A stretch of 64,000 nucleotides of DNA from Armillaria gallica (Eukaryota; Basidiomycota; Agaricomycetes; Agaricales; Physalacriaceae), in the NCBI GenBank assembly GCA_037576215.1, contig JBANDB010000004.1, positions 1,674,001 to 1,738,000 of the forward strand, written 5' to 3'. Each line of letters begins with the position of its first letter. Positions within the stretch are counted from its first letter, which is position 1. Below, one piece after another: positions 46,211 to 56,200 of this stretch. The position numbers and the translations under genes were made by a program. The notes under the pieces were generated by a model. It was not told where the DNA came from and made no database searches. It worked only from the letters and a program-made list of their open reading frames with translations.

Positions 46211-47012
46211 TCTTATCGATGTTCGTCAGCTTGCATCGCCTGTATCTGCTTATTGCTCACATCATGTTCCATGCACACCTTTCGCATTCTGTGCAGTTTC
46301 ATTTTGATGAGCACCAGGTGGGTTGCAGCCATCTGAAGAATAACGTCTTGTTGCTGCTCCGGTCCTATAGGTATCATCCCATCTGGACCATCACCCCATG
46401 GAGCGTACAATGTCTGTAATGGTGCACCATTAGCATTTTTTTCCCTTACAATACGTTTCTATACTCACCGTCCTCTCAAAGTCTATGTACACCGACAGAC
46501 CCCTCGCATCTGTGCCCGAAATCCAGCTTATCGGTTTCATCGTATGCTGTCCGGACCTTCAGCAAACGTATATATCGTTTATTTATGTCATATGCTTACC
46601 TCGTGTTCGTCGCATCTTATGATATCTTGTAACAGCCTGATCTGGTTGTCGAATAATATTTTGCTGACCGTAGTTTTTCTGTTGTGTGTCACAATAAACC
46701 AGCCGTTCTCTTTGAGTTCCGGTACCTTTCGATGTACGACCCCTTAGTATGCGAATTTCTGGTCGGATGTGGGATACTCACCATGACGTGCATCATCATT
46801 GATGAACCTCGCTCCAATCGACCCGCAAACGAGAAGATGGACTTCCCCCCACCTTTGATCGAGTATGTGTCGTCCTCTTTAATCTGAACATCCAGTATGG
46901 ATGTGGTTGCCAAAGCTACTGCGCCATCAGGGTCTTGTAACCACCAAGCTGTGTTGTCCATTCCATCCGACGGATATGAGGGTGTACAAGTCCATTTCGC
47001 CTTGATATGCAT
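46211..47012 (-). CDS. Helitron gene 3: spliced gene of unknown function
   Basis: The minus-strand model has ATG at 47,012 and four exons with short introns: donor GTGAGTATCC near 46,783, acceptor near 46,744; donor GTAAGC near 46,600; donor GTGAGT near 46,468 and acceptor near 46,415. The product has a stretch starting HIKAKWTC, then NTAWWLQDPDGAVALATTSI, DDTYSIKGGGKSIFSFAGRL, VPELKENGWFIVTHNRKTTV, KILFDNQIRLLQDIIRCDEH, GSVGVYIDFERT, LYAPWGDGPDGMIPIGPEQQ and a helical C-terminus. No known domain is recognised. All exons join in frame, which supports a real gene. It points toward gene 2 across the ACTAGT array, and its 5' end faces the F-box-like gene. An additional 5' exon cannot be excluded. 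Confidence 0.55.
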
Positions 47013-47093
47013 CCTTATGTATTGTCTGGGTCGACGCCGATCTGGTGACGACCGTCGTGGACAGCATCCTTCTGTCGCACTCTTGACTGTATA

Positions 47094-49288
47094 ATGCTCT
47101 GGTTTGGATCGGATTGCTCGTCTAACTCATGTGACCTGATCAGCGATCAGGCTATATTTACACCTGCTGAACCGGTTCTTCCTCTGTTACTGCGTGGTAT
47201 CGCTCATCGTCGCCTTGCTTCTGAGGATGTCTTTGCTCTTGCTTATTTCTTGTCTGTTGCCTCACGTTCCTCCTGCCCATCTCTATCTATTGCCCCCTTT
47301 ATCTTCTGAGTTTTTTCGAATCCTGCATGTCACTCCCTTCTGGCCACGATGACATTGTGAGTCCGGTAGTTTGCTTGTGGAAATATCTTATCTGATGCTA
47401 TGTAAGAATATGCTTATGTTGAACGCCTTCCTGGAAGGCCATAGGTCTGACACGAGTAGAGATAGACTCCTTGGTTCTGTTGTGAATGGTTAGTGATATG
47501 TCGTCGTATAACCGAAGATGAAAGTGTATGCTTATTCCTTTTGACTTCAGGATCACACCCCTACTATGTTTATTGCGACAGCATCGTGTCTGCCAGTTCG
47601 GTCCGTGGGAGCGATGTGTATATCTCCCTGCTTGGGAATTTTGCCACCGTTATCTCCTGTCTGCCTGCACGTGAACTCGTCTGTGCATCCGTACTGTCTC
47701 CTACTGTCGCTGAATACGACCGGCATCGCTTGGAAACGGCTGAAGTAGCCCTGTATCCGACCTGCTCTGTGTCCCTATCGCCTATATCCGGTCCATCCAT
47801 CTCAGATGAACTTTGGGACCGTGTTTTTTCCTTTCTGAATCAACCGTCTCTCCTAATAGTTCGACTGGTTTGCCGCCTCTGGAGCATCCTCGCTATCAAA
47901 TTCTCACATCGCCGTATTCGACTACGTCTACCAGTGGATTGGCAGTTTTCCGATCGGGAGGATATGTTCGTCGTCTACTGCATGCAGTCGGAATTGGCGC
48001 TGTGTATTTTTTTAGTGCGGCATGATATGTTGCATCGTGTTGTTAGCGTCCGGTACTTGCGTTGGAGAGTGGGATTCTGTTGTTTTTTCTTGCATTTGCT
48101 CGACACTGTCACCACCGTAGAATTTGACGGTGGGCTCTGCACTGCTCGCAGTGTCATGGAGATTCCGTTTCCGTTCCTACTGCCATCCACTGTTCGGACC
48201 CTGTCTTTGGCGCGCTGTCATCTATTCGACCACAGCATAGAGGGAATGCTATATGCAGGTACTGCGCTTTCCTTCTTGAGCATTAAGGGGATTGGCCATG
48301 CCGAAATGGTCTGTGTCTTTATGGTTTTTGGTCATCTACCGGGTGATAACATTGCATTCCGTGTAGATGGTGCCCTTTTACTCTAACACGTTCAGTTCTA
48401 TCGATGACGATGAAGCCGGGATCTGGCGAGGCAGCGCAGGACTGACATCACATCTTAGGAAGGAGGTCCGCAATGTCCCCCCACCTTCTCTGACGCGACT
48501 TCATTTGGACATGCTGCATACGCCGTTCGGCCGACGAATTCAGTCCAATGATTCATTTCTTTCCGCCCGTGGCAACGACGTATCTGCATTTCTTAGGCAG
48601 CTCTTCGCATCGAAGTATTCGACTTCTTGCATCAACAAATTGCTCCTCCGACATGAGGTGTTCCCCGTCCGCCTGCGTTGTGATAACCTCACTACCCTAA
48701 GTCTTGCTGTCAGCAATGAATTCTATGAGGTGACATCTTGCCTCTTGGTTAGGGTGCAGCATACGCTGGTTGATTTTACCTTAAGGTTTCGTGAGTCTTA
48801 TCAAGTCTGGGTTCCCTCTGTTCTATCGCTGATTCTGGTGTATATCAGCTGATAATCTCGCGATATGTCAGAGCGCTATGACCAACATTCGTATCGATGC
48901 GCTCTATCGATTAGCGCGTCTTACCATACGCAGCTCACCTGGTTTATGGAAATATGCTTCCGTTACAGCGGACACTTGGTTATCGTCGGCCAAATCAAGC
49001 AGGAAGTCGTTTTTTTGCATTCAATTGTTTTACGATCCTACCTACAATGGCTCTCTTGAACTTGTCACGTATAGTCAGCTGCGTCGTATATTGGTGGGAA
49101 GTACAAGGTCGGGCGCATTGCCTCTCGGTGGTGTCTTTCATATGGAGATGTTGTTATCTGAGACCGTTCAGATGCTGCCCGAAGATATTGCACGTATGGA
49201 TACCCTTGTGGAACAGTTGCATCTGGATGTCGACGTCGTGGCTGTAGTAGGTGATTGCAGTATTGTTTCATTGCATACTATACTGTAG
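47094..49288 (+). CDS. Helitron cargo: F-box-like gene with repeat-like C-terminal region
   Basis: The clearest part is 47,493-48,386, with an F-box-like motif ISDELWDRVFSFL followed by LIVRLVCRLW at roughly 47,799-47,885. Downstream, 48,390-49,288 gives leucine-rich text with TRLHLDMLHT, LTTLSLAVSNEFYEVTSC, ALYRLARLTIRSSPGLWKYA and LVEQLHLDVDVVAVVGDC, suggesting degenerate LRR-like repeats. F-box proteins link SCF ubiquitin ligases to substrates and form large families in mushrooms. A possible first exon starts at 47,094. The segments lie in different frames and probable introns (such as one ending CACGTTCAG at about 48,394) do not all join in phase, so the gene may be decayed. It may be a captured host gene. 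Confidence 0.4.
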
Positions 49289-49411
49289 CGTATCTGCCAC
49301 TTCCGTTGTTAACGCTCGTTCGTCCGTGTTAGATTTATCTATTCGATCGTTGTCTTCGTAAGTTTCTTCATTCATACACGTGACATATTGTTTGCGTGAC
49401 ATCATATTTAT

Positions 49412-52400
49412 GTGACAATCAACCTTTTTCCCTCTTTCGTTCACGCGTGCGCACAGCTCAAGCGGGAAGGGGAATCCTGGACAGAAGCGTTTGAGTCGCA
49501 TGTATTTCTGCCTTGGCAACAGCAGATTATGAAGAACTTTAATCTCAGATACGAATGTCTTGATGCGCGAGATGATTATCATGCCCAGATGACCAAGGAG
49601 GCGTCGAAAGAGCTACATCCCATGTTTTCTATGGACGACACCGGTGACTCCATAATGGAGTTCGATGAGAACGGAAACGATCTAGTCGCAGACGATTATG
49701 GGATCAGTAACGATGAACATAGCCACATTATACACGGAATATCATACAGGCGTAAAATGTTGAAGGCGGCGAAGATCCAGAGGATAATGGGAGCGAATGG
49801 TTGCAATTGGACTTTACCGGTAGATATTTTAGCGGACAGGAGCAATATATGTTCGGAAACAACAGTGGAACATCAGTCAGCCGGTCAATGGAAGGACACT
49901 ATAGCGTCCATGCGACAAGACATTTTGGATCAACGCAAAGCTACTAACAAAAGTGGAACCAGTACGGCGGTCAAATTTAGCAAGCGATACGTAAACCAAG
50001 CGGAGATACTCACCCGTGATCACCTCAATAAAAGGTCTGTACATTCGTCCGATAGCGAGACTGACGCGATAGCTTCAGTATCTAGTGAATTCAACTTGAA
50101 TGCAGAGCAGGAAAGAGCATACAATATTATCGTGCAGCACGCACGGTCCTCGTCGCCCGAGCAGTTGCGGATGTATATAGGGGGCATGGGTGGCACTGGT
50201 AAGACACAGGTTCTCAGAGCTGTGATGAAATATTTCGATAAAATGGAAGAGGGTCATCGTATGATACGAGTGGCTCCTACAGGAACGGCGTCATCTCTAG
50301 TGAGAGGTTCCACATATCACTACATGTTCGGAATCAACGAGTTCACTGGAGGAGAAGTTAGTAAAAAAACTCTAGGTGAAGTGAAAGCCAGACTTGAGGG
50401 AGTAGAATACGTTTTCTTGGATGAAGTATCGATGCTGTCATGCATCGACTTGTACAAGATCAGTGCGCGGCTCGCTATGTGCACGAATAACCCGGACCTG
50501 CCTTTCGGTGGGATGAACGTCATATTCGCAGGTGATTTTGCTCAATTACCCCCTGTGATAGGTGGCGAGAATGCCGCTTTGTATAGGCCGGATAACGGTA
50601 TGTATGCGACAAACAAGAAAGCACAAAAGGCGGCGCTGGGCAAAGCGATATGGCATCAGGTCACTACTGTTGTGATCCTGAGAGAGAACATGCGTCAGAA
50701 AACTCAAACAGAAGACGATGCAAAGTTGAGACAAGCGCTAGCTAACATGCGGTACAAAGCGTGCACGGCTGCAGATATTGGTTTCCTGCGGTCTAGAATA
50801 TGTACTCGGGCGGAGAACACACCAGATATTACGTTGAAGCAGTTCAGGAATGTATCCATTATCACCGGTCTGAACATCCATAAAGACGAATTCAACCGGT
50901 TGGGCACCGAACGATTCGCAGTAGAAACCGGACAGGAGCTTGTACATTTTTATTCTGAAGATTCAATCACGGACGCTCCGATCAGCAATGCGAGACGTAA
51001 AAATAAATCGAAAGCGATCAAACTTACTGCCAAATTGCAACGCCACCTGTGGAACGCAAGACCGTGTGATAACAATAAACATATTCCCGGAAAATTGTCA
51101 GTGTGCAAAGGATTACCCATGATGATCAGACTAAACTCAGCCACGGAACTGGCGATGACGAAAGGACAGGAATGTACTGTCCATTCGTGGGTCCAAGCCA
51201 CAGGATCTAGAGGCCAAAAAATATTAGAGACCCTGTTCGTAACCTTAAGTTCCCCTCCGCAGGATGTCAAGGTACTTGGTCTGCCTTTGAATGTCGTCCC
51301 TCTGATTCGTACATCACAGGCGATAACTTGCTATCTCTCAGATGATTCGAGCATCAGTATTAATAGGTCCCAAGTCGAGATAATCCCTAACTTTGCTATG
51401 ACGGACTACTGTTCGCAGGGTAAGACCAGACCTATAAACCCGGTGGACCTAACAAACTGTAGGTCTCATCAGTCTTATTACACCGCCCTGTCGAGGAGCG
51501 CATCCGCGGCAGGTACCATCCTTTTACCTGATTTCACCGATCCGAAACTGTTTGCGTTCGATCCAAGGAAGATACAGGGCGGATGTTCGGGTCATCTAAG
51601 ACAAGAGTTTAGAGAGTTGGAGCTGCTGGATCATATAACCTTACTGCAGTACGACGGCAATCTACCGGTATCCGTTCACGGTGAGAGACGATACGACCTT
51701 ATAGAACGATTCCAGAGGGTTTCCGGTGCGTCTTTCGTCCCTCACCAGGTAGAGAGAGCGTTGCGATGGTCCGCACTCGATCCGCTGCAGCCATTTGAAT
51801 GCTGCAAGTTCGAATGGGACGTCAAGCCGTTCACGCATGCTCCCACCGGCATTGTACCCCAGACCAGCAAAACACAAGACGACGATAAAGAGAATAAGCC
51901 GGCGAAGTGCAACAACGTAGGATCATCGAAGACACCGCAAGCACGTACCAACGTCGATAGTTCGGCTAGGAAAGTGACACCCATGAAGCTACCAGGAAAG
52001 AGGAAGGGAAGGGCTTCGGAAGACGGCTTAATGGATGTCGCGGTCAGCAACGTTGGAGTGTTGCGAGCCTCGCAGTCCACGGGGTTTGATAAAGCAGTTT
52101 CCGGGTGTGTGTGGTCAAGCAACAGCTGTCCCTACGACAGTATCATGTTCATTTTCGCCAATGTATGGAAACGAGATCCTGCAGTTTGTAGCCCGGGTTT
52201 CGCGGATATAAACACGGAGTGGATGGGGACGTTAGCAGACGCGTTAAAAGCACATGAAGAAGGCCGTTACAGCTTGGAACAAGTCAGAGACTTCATGAGG
52301 AGGAAATTGCATAGGGCTTTCCCAAATGTATTCGTCTATGGTAGAGAGTCGAGTCCGTGTGCGATCATGGAGAGATGGTTCAGAAGAGACACGCCGTCAT

Positions 52401-52897
52401 CCAAAATCAGAAATATATGCAGTGCCGGTCACGATGTAGATGATATTGTTAGCTTATCGTGCGGCATTCATATGCCACCGAAATTTCCTGCATGGCAATC
52501 CATATCTGAGTATCTGTGCTATACACCCAACGACTCGAAATGTGTCTCGTGTCAAAGAAGCACAGTCAGACAGATGACATTATTGCATGTCCCACATATA
52601 CTCCCCGTGTACGTCGAGGGCGTATCGATCACAACAGCAGAACGGACTTTACGAATTCAAACAGTAGACTCAAACGTAACTTACTTTATGGTCGGAGCGA
52701 TATATTATGGCGCACATCATTTCACCGCGAGATATATAGACAAAAACCAAAATGTATGGTACAATGACGGCATCGTACATGGTAGATCCTGTATACTAGA
52801 GGGTCAAGCAAACACAGTGGGTCTTAGTACACTGCCAGACGGCAGACAATGTACAGCATATATATATGTAAGGCAGTATGGCAGTGACGACCGATAG
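49412..52897 (+). CDS. Pif1-family helicase fused to ubiquitin-protease-like cysteine protease, N-terminally truncated
   Basis: The 1,161-codon ORF has no internal stop. The true exon probably starts at 49,457 after the acceptor GCGCACAG, since LKREGESWTEAFE matches, in my recollection, the linker after the Rep domain in mushroom Helitron proteins. Helicase motifs (ORF residue numbers, approximate): Walker A GGMGGTGKT (257), DEVSM (336), GDFAQLPPV (373), LRENMRQ (423), YCSQGKTR (665), ALSRSAS (692). A Lys/Ser-rich linker (about 820-890) leads to a C-terminal domain with SNSCPYDS (about 904; Cys box), CVSC (zinc-type pair) and HHFTARYID..VWYND (about 1101; His box), the layout of USP-like proteases. 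Pif1 helicases unwind DNA during rolling-circle-like Helitron transposition. No Rep motif is found upstream. The stop lies 80 bases before the element's end. Confidence 0.85.
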   Translation: MTINLFPSFVHACAQLKREGESWTEAFESHVFLPWQQQIMKNFNLRYECLDARDDYHAQMTKEASKELHPMFSMDDTGDSIMEFDENGNDLVADDYGISNDEHSHIIHGISYRRKMLKAAKIQRIMGANGCNWTLPVDILADRSNICSETTVEHQSAGQWKDTIASMRQDILDQRKATNKSGTSTAVKFSKRYVNQAEILTRDHLNKRSVHSSDSETDAIASVSSEFNLNAEQERAYNIIVQHARSSSPEQLRMYIGGMGGTGKTQVLRAVMKYFDKMEEGHRMIRVAPTGTASSLVRGSTYHYMFGINEFTGGEVSKKTLGEVKARLEGVEYVFLDEVSMLSCIDLYKISARLAMCTNNPDLPFGGMNVIFAGDFAQLPPVIGGENAALYRPDNGMYATNKKAQKAALGKAIWHQVTTVVILRENMRQKTQTEDDAKLRQALANMRYKACTAADIGFLRSRICTRAENTPDITLKQFRNVSIITGLNIHKDEFNRLGTERFAVETGQELVHFYSEDSITDAPISNARRKNKSKAIKLTAKLQRHLWNARPCDNNKHIPGKLSVCKGLPMMIRLNSATELAMTKGQECTVHSWVQATGSRGQKILETLFVTLSSPPQDVKVLGLPLNVVPLIRTSQAITCYLSDDSSISINRSQVEIIPNFAMTDYCSQGKTRPINPVDLTNCRSHQSYYTALSRSASAAGTILLPDFTDPKLFAFDPRKIQGGCSGHLRQEFRELELLDHITLLQYDGNLPVSVHGERRYDLIERFQRVSGASFVPHQVERALRWSALDPLQPFECCKFEWDVKPFTHAPTGIVPQTSKTQDDDKENKPAKCNNVGSSKTPQARTNVDSSARKVTPMKLPGKRKGRASEDGLMDVAVSNVGVLRASQSTGFDKAVSGCVWSSNSCPYDSIMFIFANVWKRDPAVCSPGFADINTEWMGTLADALKAHEEGRYSLEQVRDFMRRKLHRAFPNVFVYGRESSPCAIMERWFRRDTPSSKIRNICSAGHDVDDIVSLSCGIHMPPKFPAWQSISEYLCYTPNDSKCVSCQRSTVRQMTLLHVPHILPVYVEGVSITTAERTLRIQTVDSNVTYFMVGAIYYGAHHFTARYIDKNQNVWYNDGIVHGRSCILEGQANTVGLSTLPDGRQCTAYIYVRQYGSDDR

Positions 52898-52930
52898 ATG
52901 ACAGTCCACCGAACCCGACATACCACTAGA

Positions 52931-52977
52931 ATAGGACTCGGTTCTGCCACACGCATGTGATGGCCTTCAAATGCTAG
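52931..52977 (+). repeat. Helitron 3' end: inverted repeat, hairpin and CTAG terminus
   Basis: ATAGGACTCGG (52,931-52,941) is the reverse complement of the element's first bases. GCCACAC (52,946-52,952) pairs with GTG-A-TGGC (52,957-52,964) around loop GCAT with one bulged A. Nine bases later the element ends CTAG (52,974-52,977), followed by host T. A hairpin about 10 bases before CTRR is the standard Helitron terminator. Confidence 0.85.
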
Positions 52978-53287
52978 TACAAGAAATGGAGACCGACATG
53001 GAGGCAAGTCATGACAGAGCCTCTCCAAGCAGATGCTGACTGTCCTGGGTCGGTTCATTATGATGACGAGACGGGTGAAGACTGGTGTGATGGGCTTTGC
53101 ATTGAAAAGGGACAAAGACGTTTACACGCTGTTCGGTGACGAAGCATGGTCATATTGGGCCGTCGGGCGACGACTGCCAGGGCAGAAATTTGAGAAGGTG
53201 TCGGTGTTCGAAATGGCCGACTCCGAGGAGATAGAGAGGCTGAAGGATCTGGGCGTCGCTGCACAGTCTCGTAACGTTCTTGTTTGA
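52978..53287 (+). pseudogene. HET-D, C-terminal remnant beyond the Helitron
   Basis: Reading restarts at YKKWRPTWRQVM, exactly the residue that follows GLG in HET-B, and continues to GLCIEKG. An internal deletion of more than 100 bases relative to HET-B, with a frame change at about 53,115, leads to DVYTLF, YWAVGRRLPGQKFEKVSVFE and a tail ending at TGA 53,285-53,287. Together with 37,593-38,931 it makes one gene. Spacer S2 follows directly, as it does after HET-B. Confidence 0.85.
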
Positions 53288-56200
53288 TTTATACACCAAA
53301 ACATCTGATCATTTGTGACAACAACTGACTCTACAATAGGCGCCGACCTACCACTTGCTCAATCGCTAGTCGTAAAATACTACGGGATCGCTGCTTTAGC
53401 AAATCTCTACATCGTCATAGTGAGATAACCCATGGGCTTTGTCTTTCTGAATAGCGTCCTTTACCTTCCACTGACTACAGGATGAAATCACTGATTAGTT
53501 GCGAATCGCGATGAATTCACCTCATCACCGAAATGGACGTACGCGATACGAGTGATAGTTCCCTCAATTTATACACCCATAAAATCTATGACGAATCGGA
53601 AACTCGAGCAACCTTGAGCCGAATGGAAAACGTTTTCAGGAGGAATTCGCACCATTGCATCAGTTAAAGAAGACGGGTTCATAGCAAGTGCGGCTGGCAC
53701 CAGCGTGGCCGGTAGAGAGGCGCGTATGACAGCTCGACTTAAGGTTCTTGATCCCATCGGAAATGTTGAGGTGAATAATGTCTAAACACGTTGACAGTGA
53801 ATCGACGATGGATGACCTTACTGCTGAAAGAGGACCCTCCGATGCGGATATGACACATCTATATTCATCCATGAGCGAAGCTATTATGTGTCGCTCTTGT
53901 CTGAGCAGAAAGCGCATCGATTATGCGCTCCTGAATTATACAGAAAGAGTTGTAATCAGGAAGAACGTATACCGAGCCCAATCTCAATATCAAGTCGGGC
54001 GCCGGGTTTAGAGGTTGAGGTGTCCAATACCGTCCGTCTGTCTGTAAGTAATCATCTTCGATAGCACGTGCAGCCTGAAGAATTTACAGAAGAACGCAAT
54101 TTTCGCCGAGAATATAGAAATATGATTATGAGCGGCAGGTGGCCCTGCCATCTTTGTAGCACGCCTTTGCTACCGTAGGACGGTGAGATATCGTGTCGTG
54201 ATGAATTTATCCCACGTATATATGAACAGCAGCTAGTGAATTTTCCGAAGAGATGGATACAAGGACATCCGCTGTATTACGGACGAAGGTCTAGTGTAGA
54301 ATTTACCCAGAGACGTTATCCGCAGATAGCAGAATAGGGCCAGTGGATTGCAGTTGTGGTGGCCCTGGTTTGACCGAAAATTGAAGCAGCCTACTCCGAG
54401 AACAGTGAATATAGGTTCTCGGGCAGAGTACGCGAATGCATACCTGGAATTTTTGACCATATTGCGAATGTGACCACCAGCAAAACGAGGGAGTCTAGAA
54501 TTTGGAACGTAAACGAGATCCATGTCAGAAAGGATTAATTATAGGCAGGCTCGCGGACCATCGACGGCAGAAAGATCAGTGGTTCGGTTACCCTCTTGCG
54601 CTGTAGTGGAGAGTCGATCGTTGTCCCCGGCTCGTTGTGATGGATACTTAGCTCGACATGTTTAACTAACGCCTTCTTCGACCTTTCCATGGTCCTCAAA
54701 GACCTGCGTAAAAATCAGCAGATGGGTTTAAAGGACGCCGTAGGCACGTACCATTACATCTCCCAACAGTAAATGTCCTACCATTCGAATAAGGTGACAC
54801 AAACTGCAGGATATCATTCCGATAAAAGGATGCATACCATAAAAGCCCGATATGGTGACCGAGCCAGGGCACAGAGCACCAGGCACTCGCCTTACAGGTA
54901 TTAGTCGGTAATATCTGGAAGTCGAAATATATGAGGGGGTCAGTGGCTTCGGGGAGCTTTTCGATGGACCTATTCCCGTACATCTCTTTCAGGTACTTTG
55001 ATGCAGGTTGATAGAGAAAAAAAGTCACACATGGACACACACATATATCAAGAACATCCCATTCGACTGCGTTCTCCATCAAGGGCTGAGGCAGCTAACA
55101 TTCAAGACATTCTGGAAGGCCCACAGCATCATCAGGACAGCGTGCATACGGTATAACGAAATTCTTCAGTCGGCCCAGTGGTCATACATTGTCTAAGTGT
55201 GAAAATCATGTTACGGCAACCGCAATTGAACACAGGTTGGCCTACTCTCGTACGCAGTACACGAAGGGTATTCATAGTTGATATGAGTGTACCGCACCCC
55301 ACTAGGTGGCAGCAGCATTTGAATTTGCGCAAAATACTCTACTTAATGGTTAGTAAATGGAATTCAGACAAAGACCCAATAAATCTACCTTCGGCTTGCG
55401 GAGAGGGTTCGGCAATGTTGCGCCGTATTTTCACAGCAGATTAATATTCGAATCCCCCGGGGATTACTAGATAAAGATAGACAGAGAAACGAGGCAAGGA
55501 AGTCGCGATGGTGAAAGGCGAAGGTCACAAACTTGGTGCCGAAATTTGCCGAAACTCGGCTCGGCTAAGGCGGCTCTTCCCGCGACCATGCTTTCTCGGC
55601 ATCCATGATATACCTCTCGAACTCACTCCTGGCCTCTCTCTATCACGGAAGCCTTGCGACGTAATCCACTGCGAGCGAAGGGTGTTCTGAAGAAATATCC
55701 TCAGAAGGCGACGTTTTGTCTGGTACGGCCAGTGACTTCATCGATAAGCCTGTCGGCAAGAACTGGAATAGAGTCATGGTAGATGATATCGCCAGTAGTG
55801 CGAGGTATACCAGGTGTGTACTTTTTCTTCGTTCCGTTTCTTCTTCGTCTCATGGTTAGCCCAAGCATTTATAGGTTGACTATAGGTTATGTGGAACGAG
55901 ATGTTCGCAGAAAGAACTTTTTTTCAGCGAGCTGGTGATCGTGCGTGCTCTTCAAGTCTCTTGACCTTGTCTATCTCATCGGCCCTTTATAGCCATGAAA
56001 CGGCACGGTCTATAGCAATCAGCAATCATGGTACTCTCGCCTCAATGTCACCCCAAACCCCGTACCTGTCGATTCGACGGCAATCGTTGATTTTCGCTTG
56101 GACTAATCCACTGTCTAGCTAGCTAAGACATCCGTCGCGCTTCTTGCTCTATCTCAATCTTTCTCTACTTGAGGCAGTGCCACCGTTAGTCGTGTCAGGC

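Larger units (their letters stand above)
38932..52977. mobile_element. 14-kb Helitron (Helitron2/Helentron-like) inserted into HET-D
   Basis: The borders are set by HET-B, which reads CTAGGATACAAG without interruption, while HET-D reads CTAGGAT|TCCGAGTCC at the left and ATGCTAG|TACAAG at the right. The element therefore begins TC and ends CTAG next to T, as Helitrons do. One T is ambiguous, either a 1-base duplication or part of the element. An 11-bp perfect inverted repeat CCGAGTCCTAT lies at 38,933-38,943 and, inverted, at 52,931-52,941, subterminal at the right, as in asymmetric inverted repeats of Helitron2. A hairpin stands 9 bases before CTAG. Contents: two genes on the minus strand, a large spliced gene, an ACTAGT array, an F-box-like gene and a Pif1 helicase-protease on the plus strand. 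No HUH Rep motif is seen. Confidence 0.85.

Noticed and set aside
38932..52977. A DNA transposon with transposase-generated TIRs
   Set aside because: The inverted repeat is only 11 bp and asymmetric in position, there is no target duplication beyond one base, and TC/CTAG plus the 3' hairpin fit a Helitron better.
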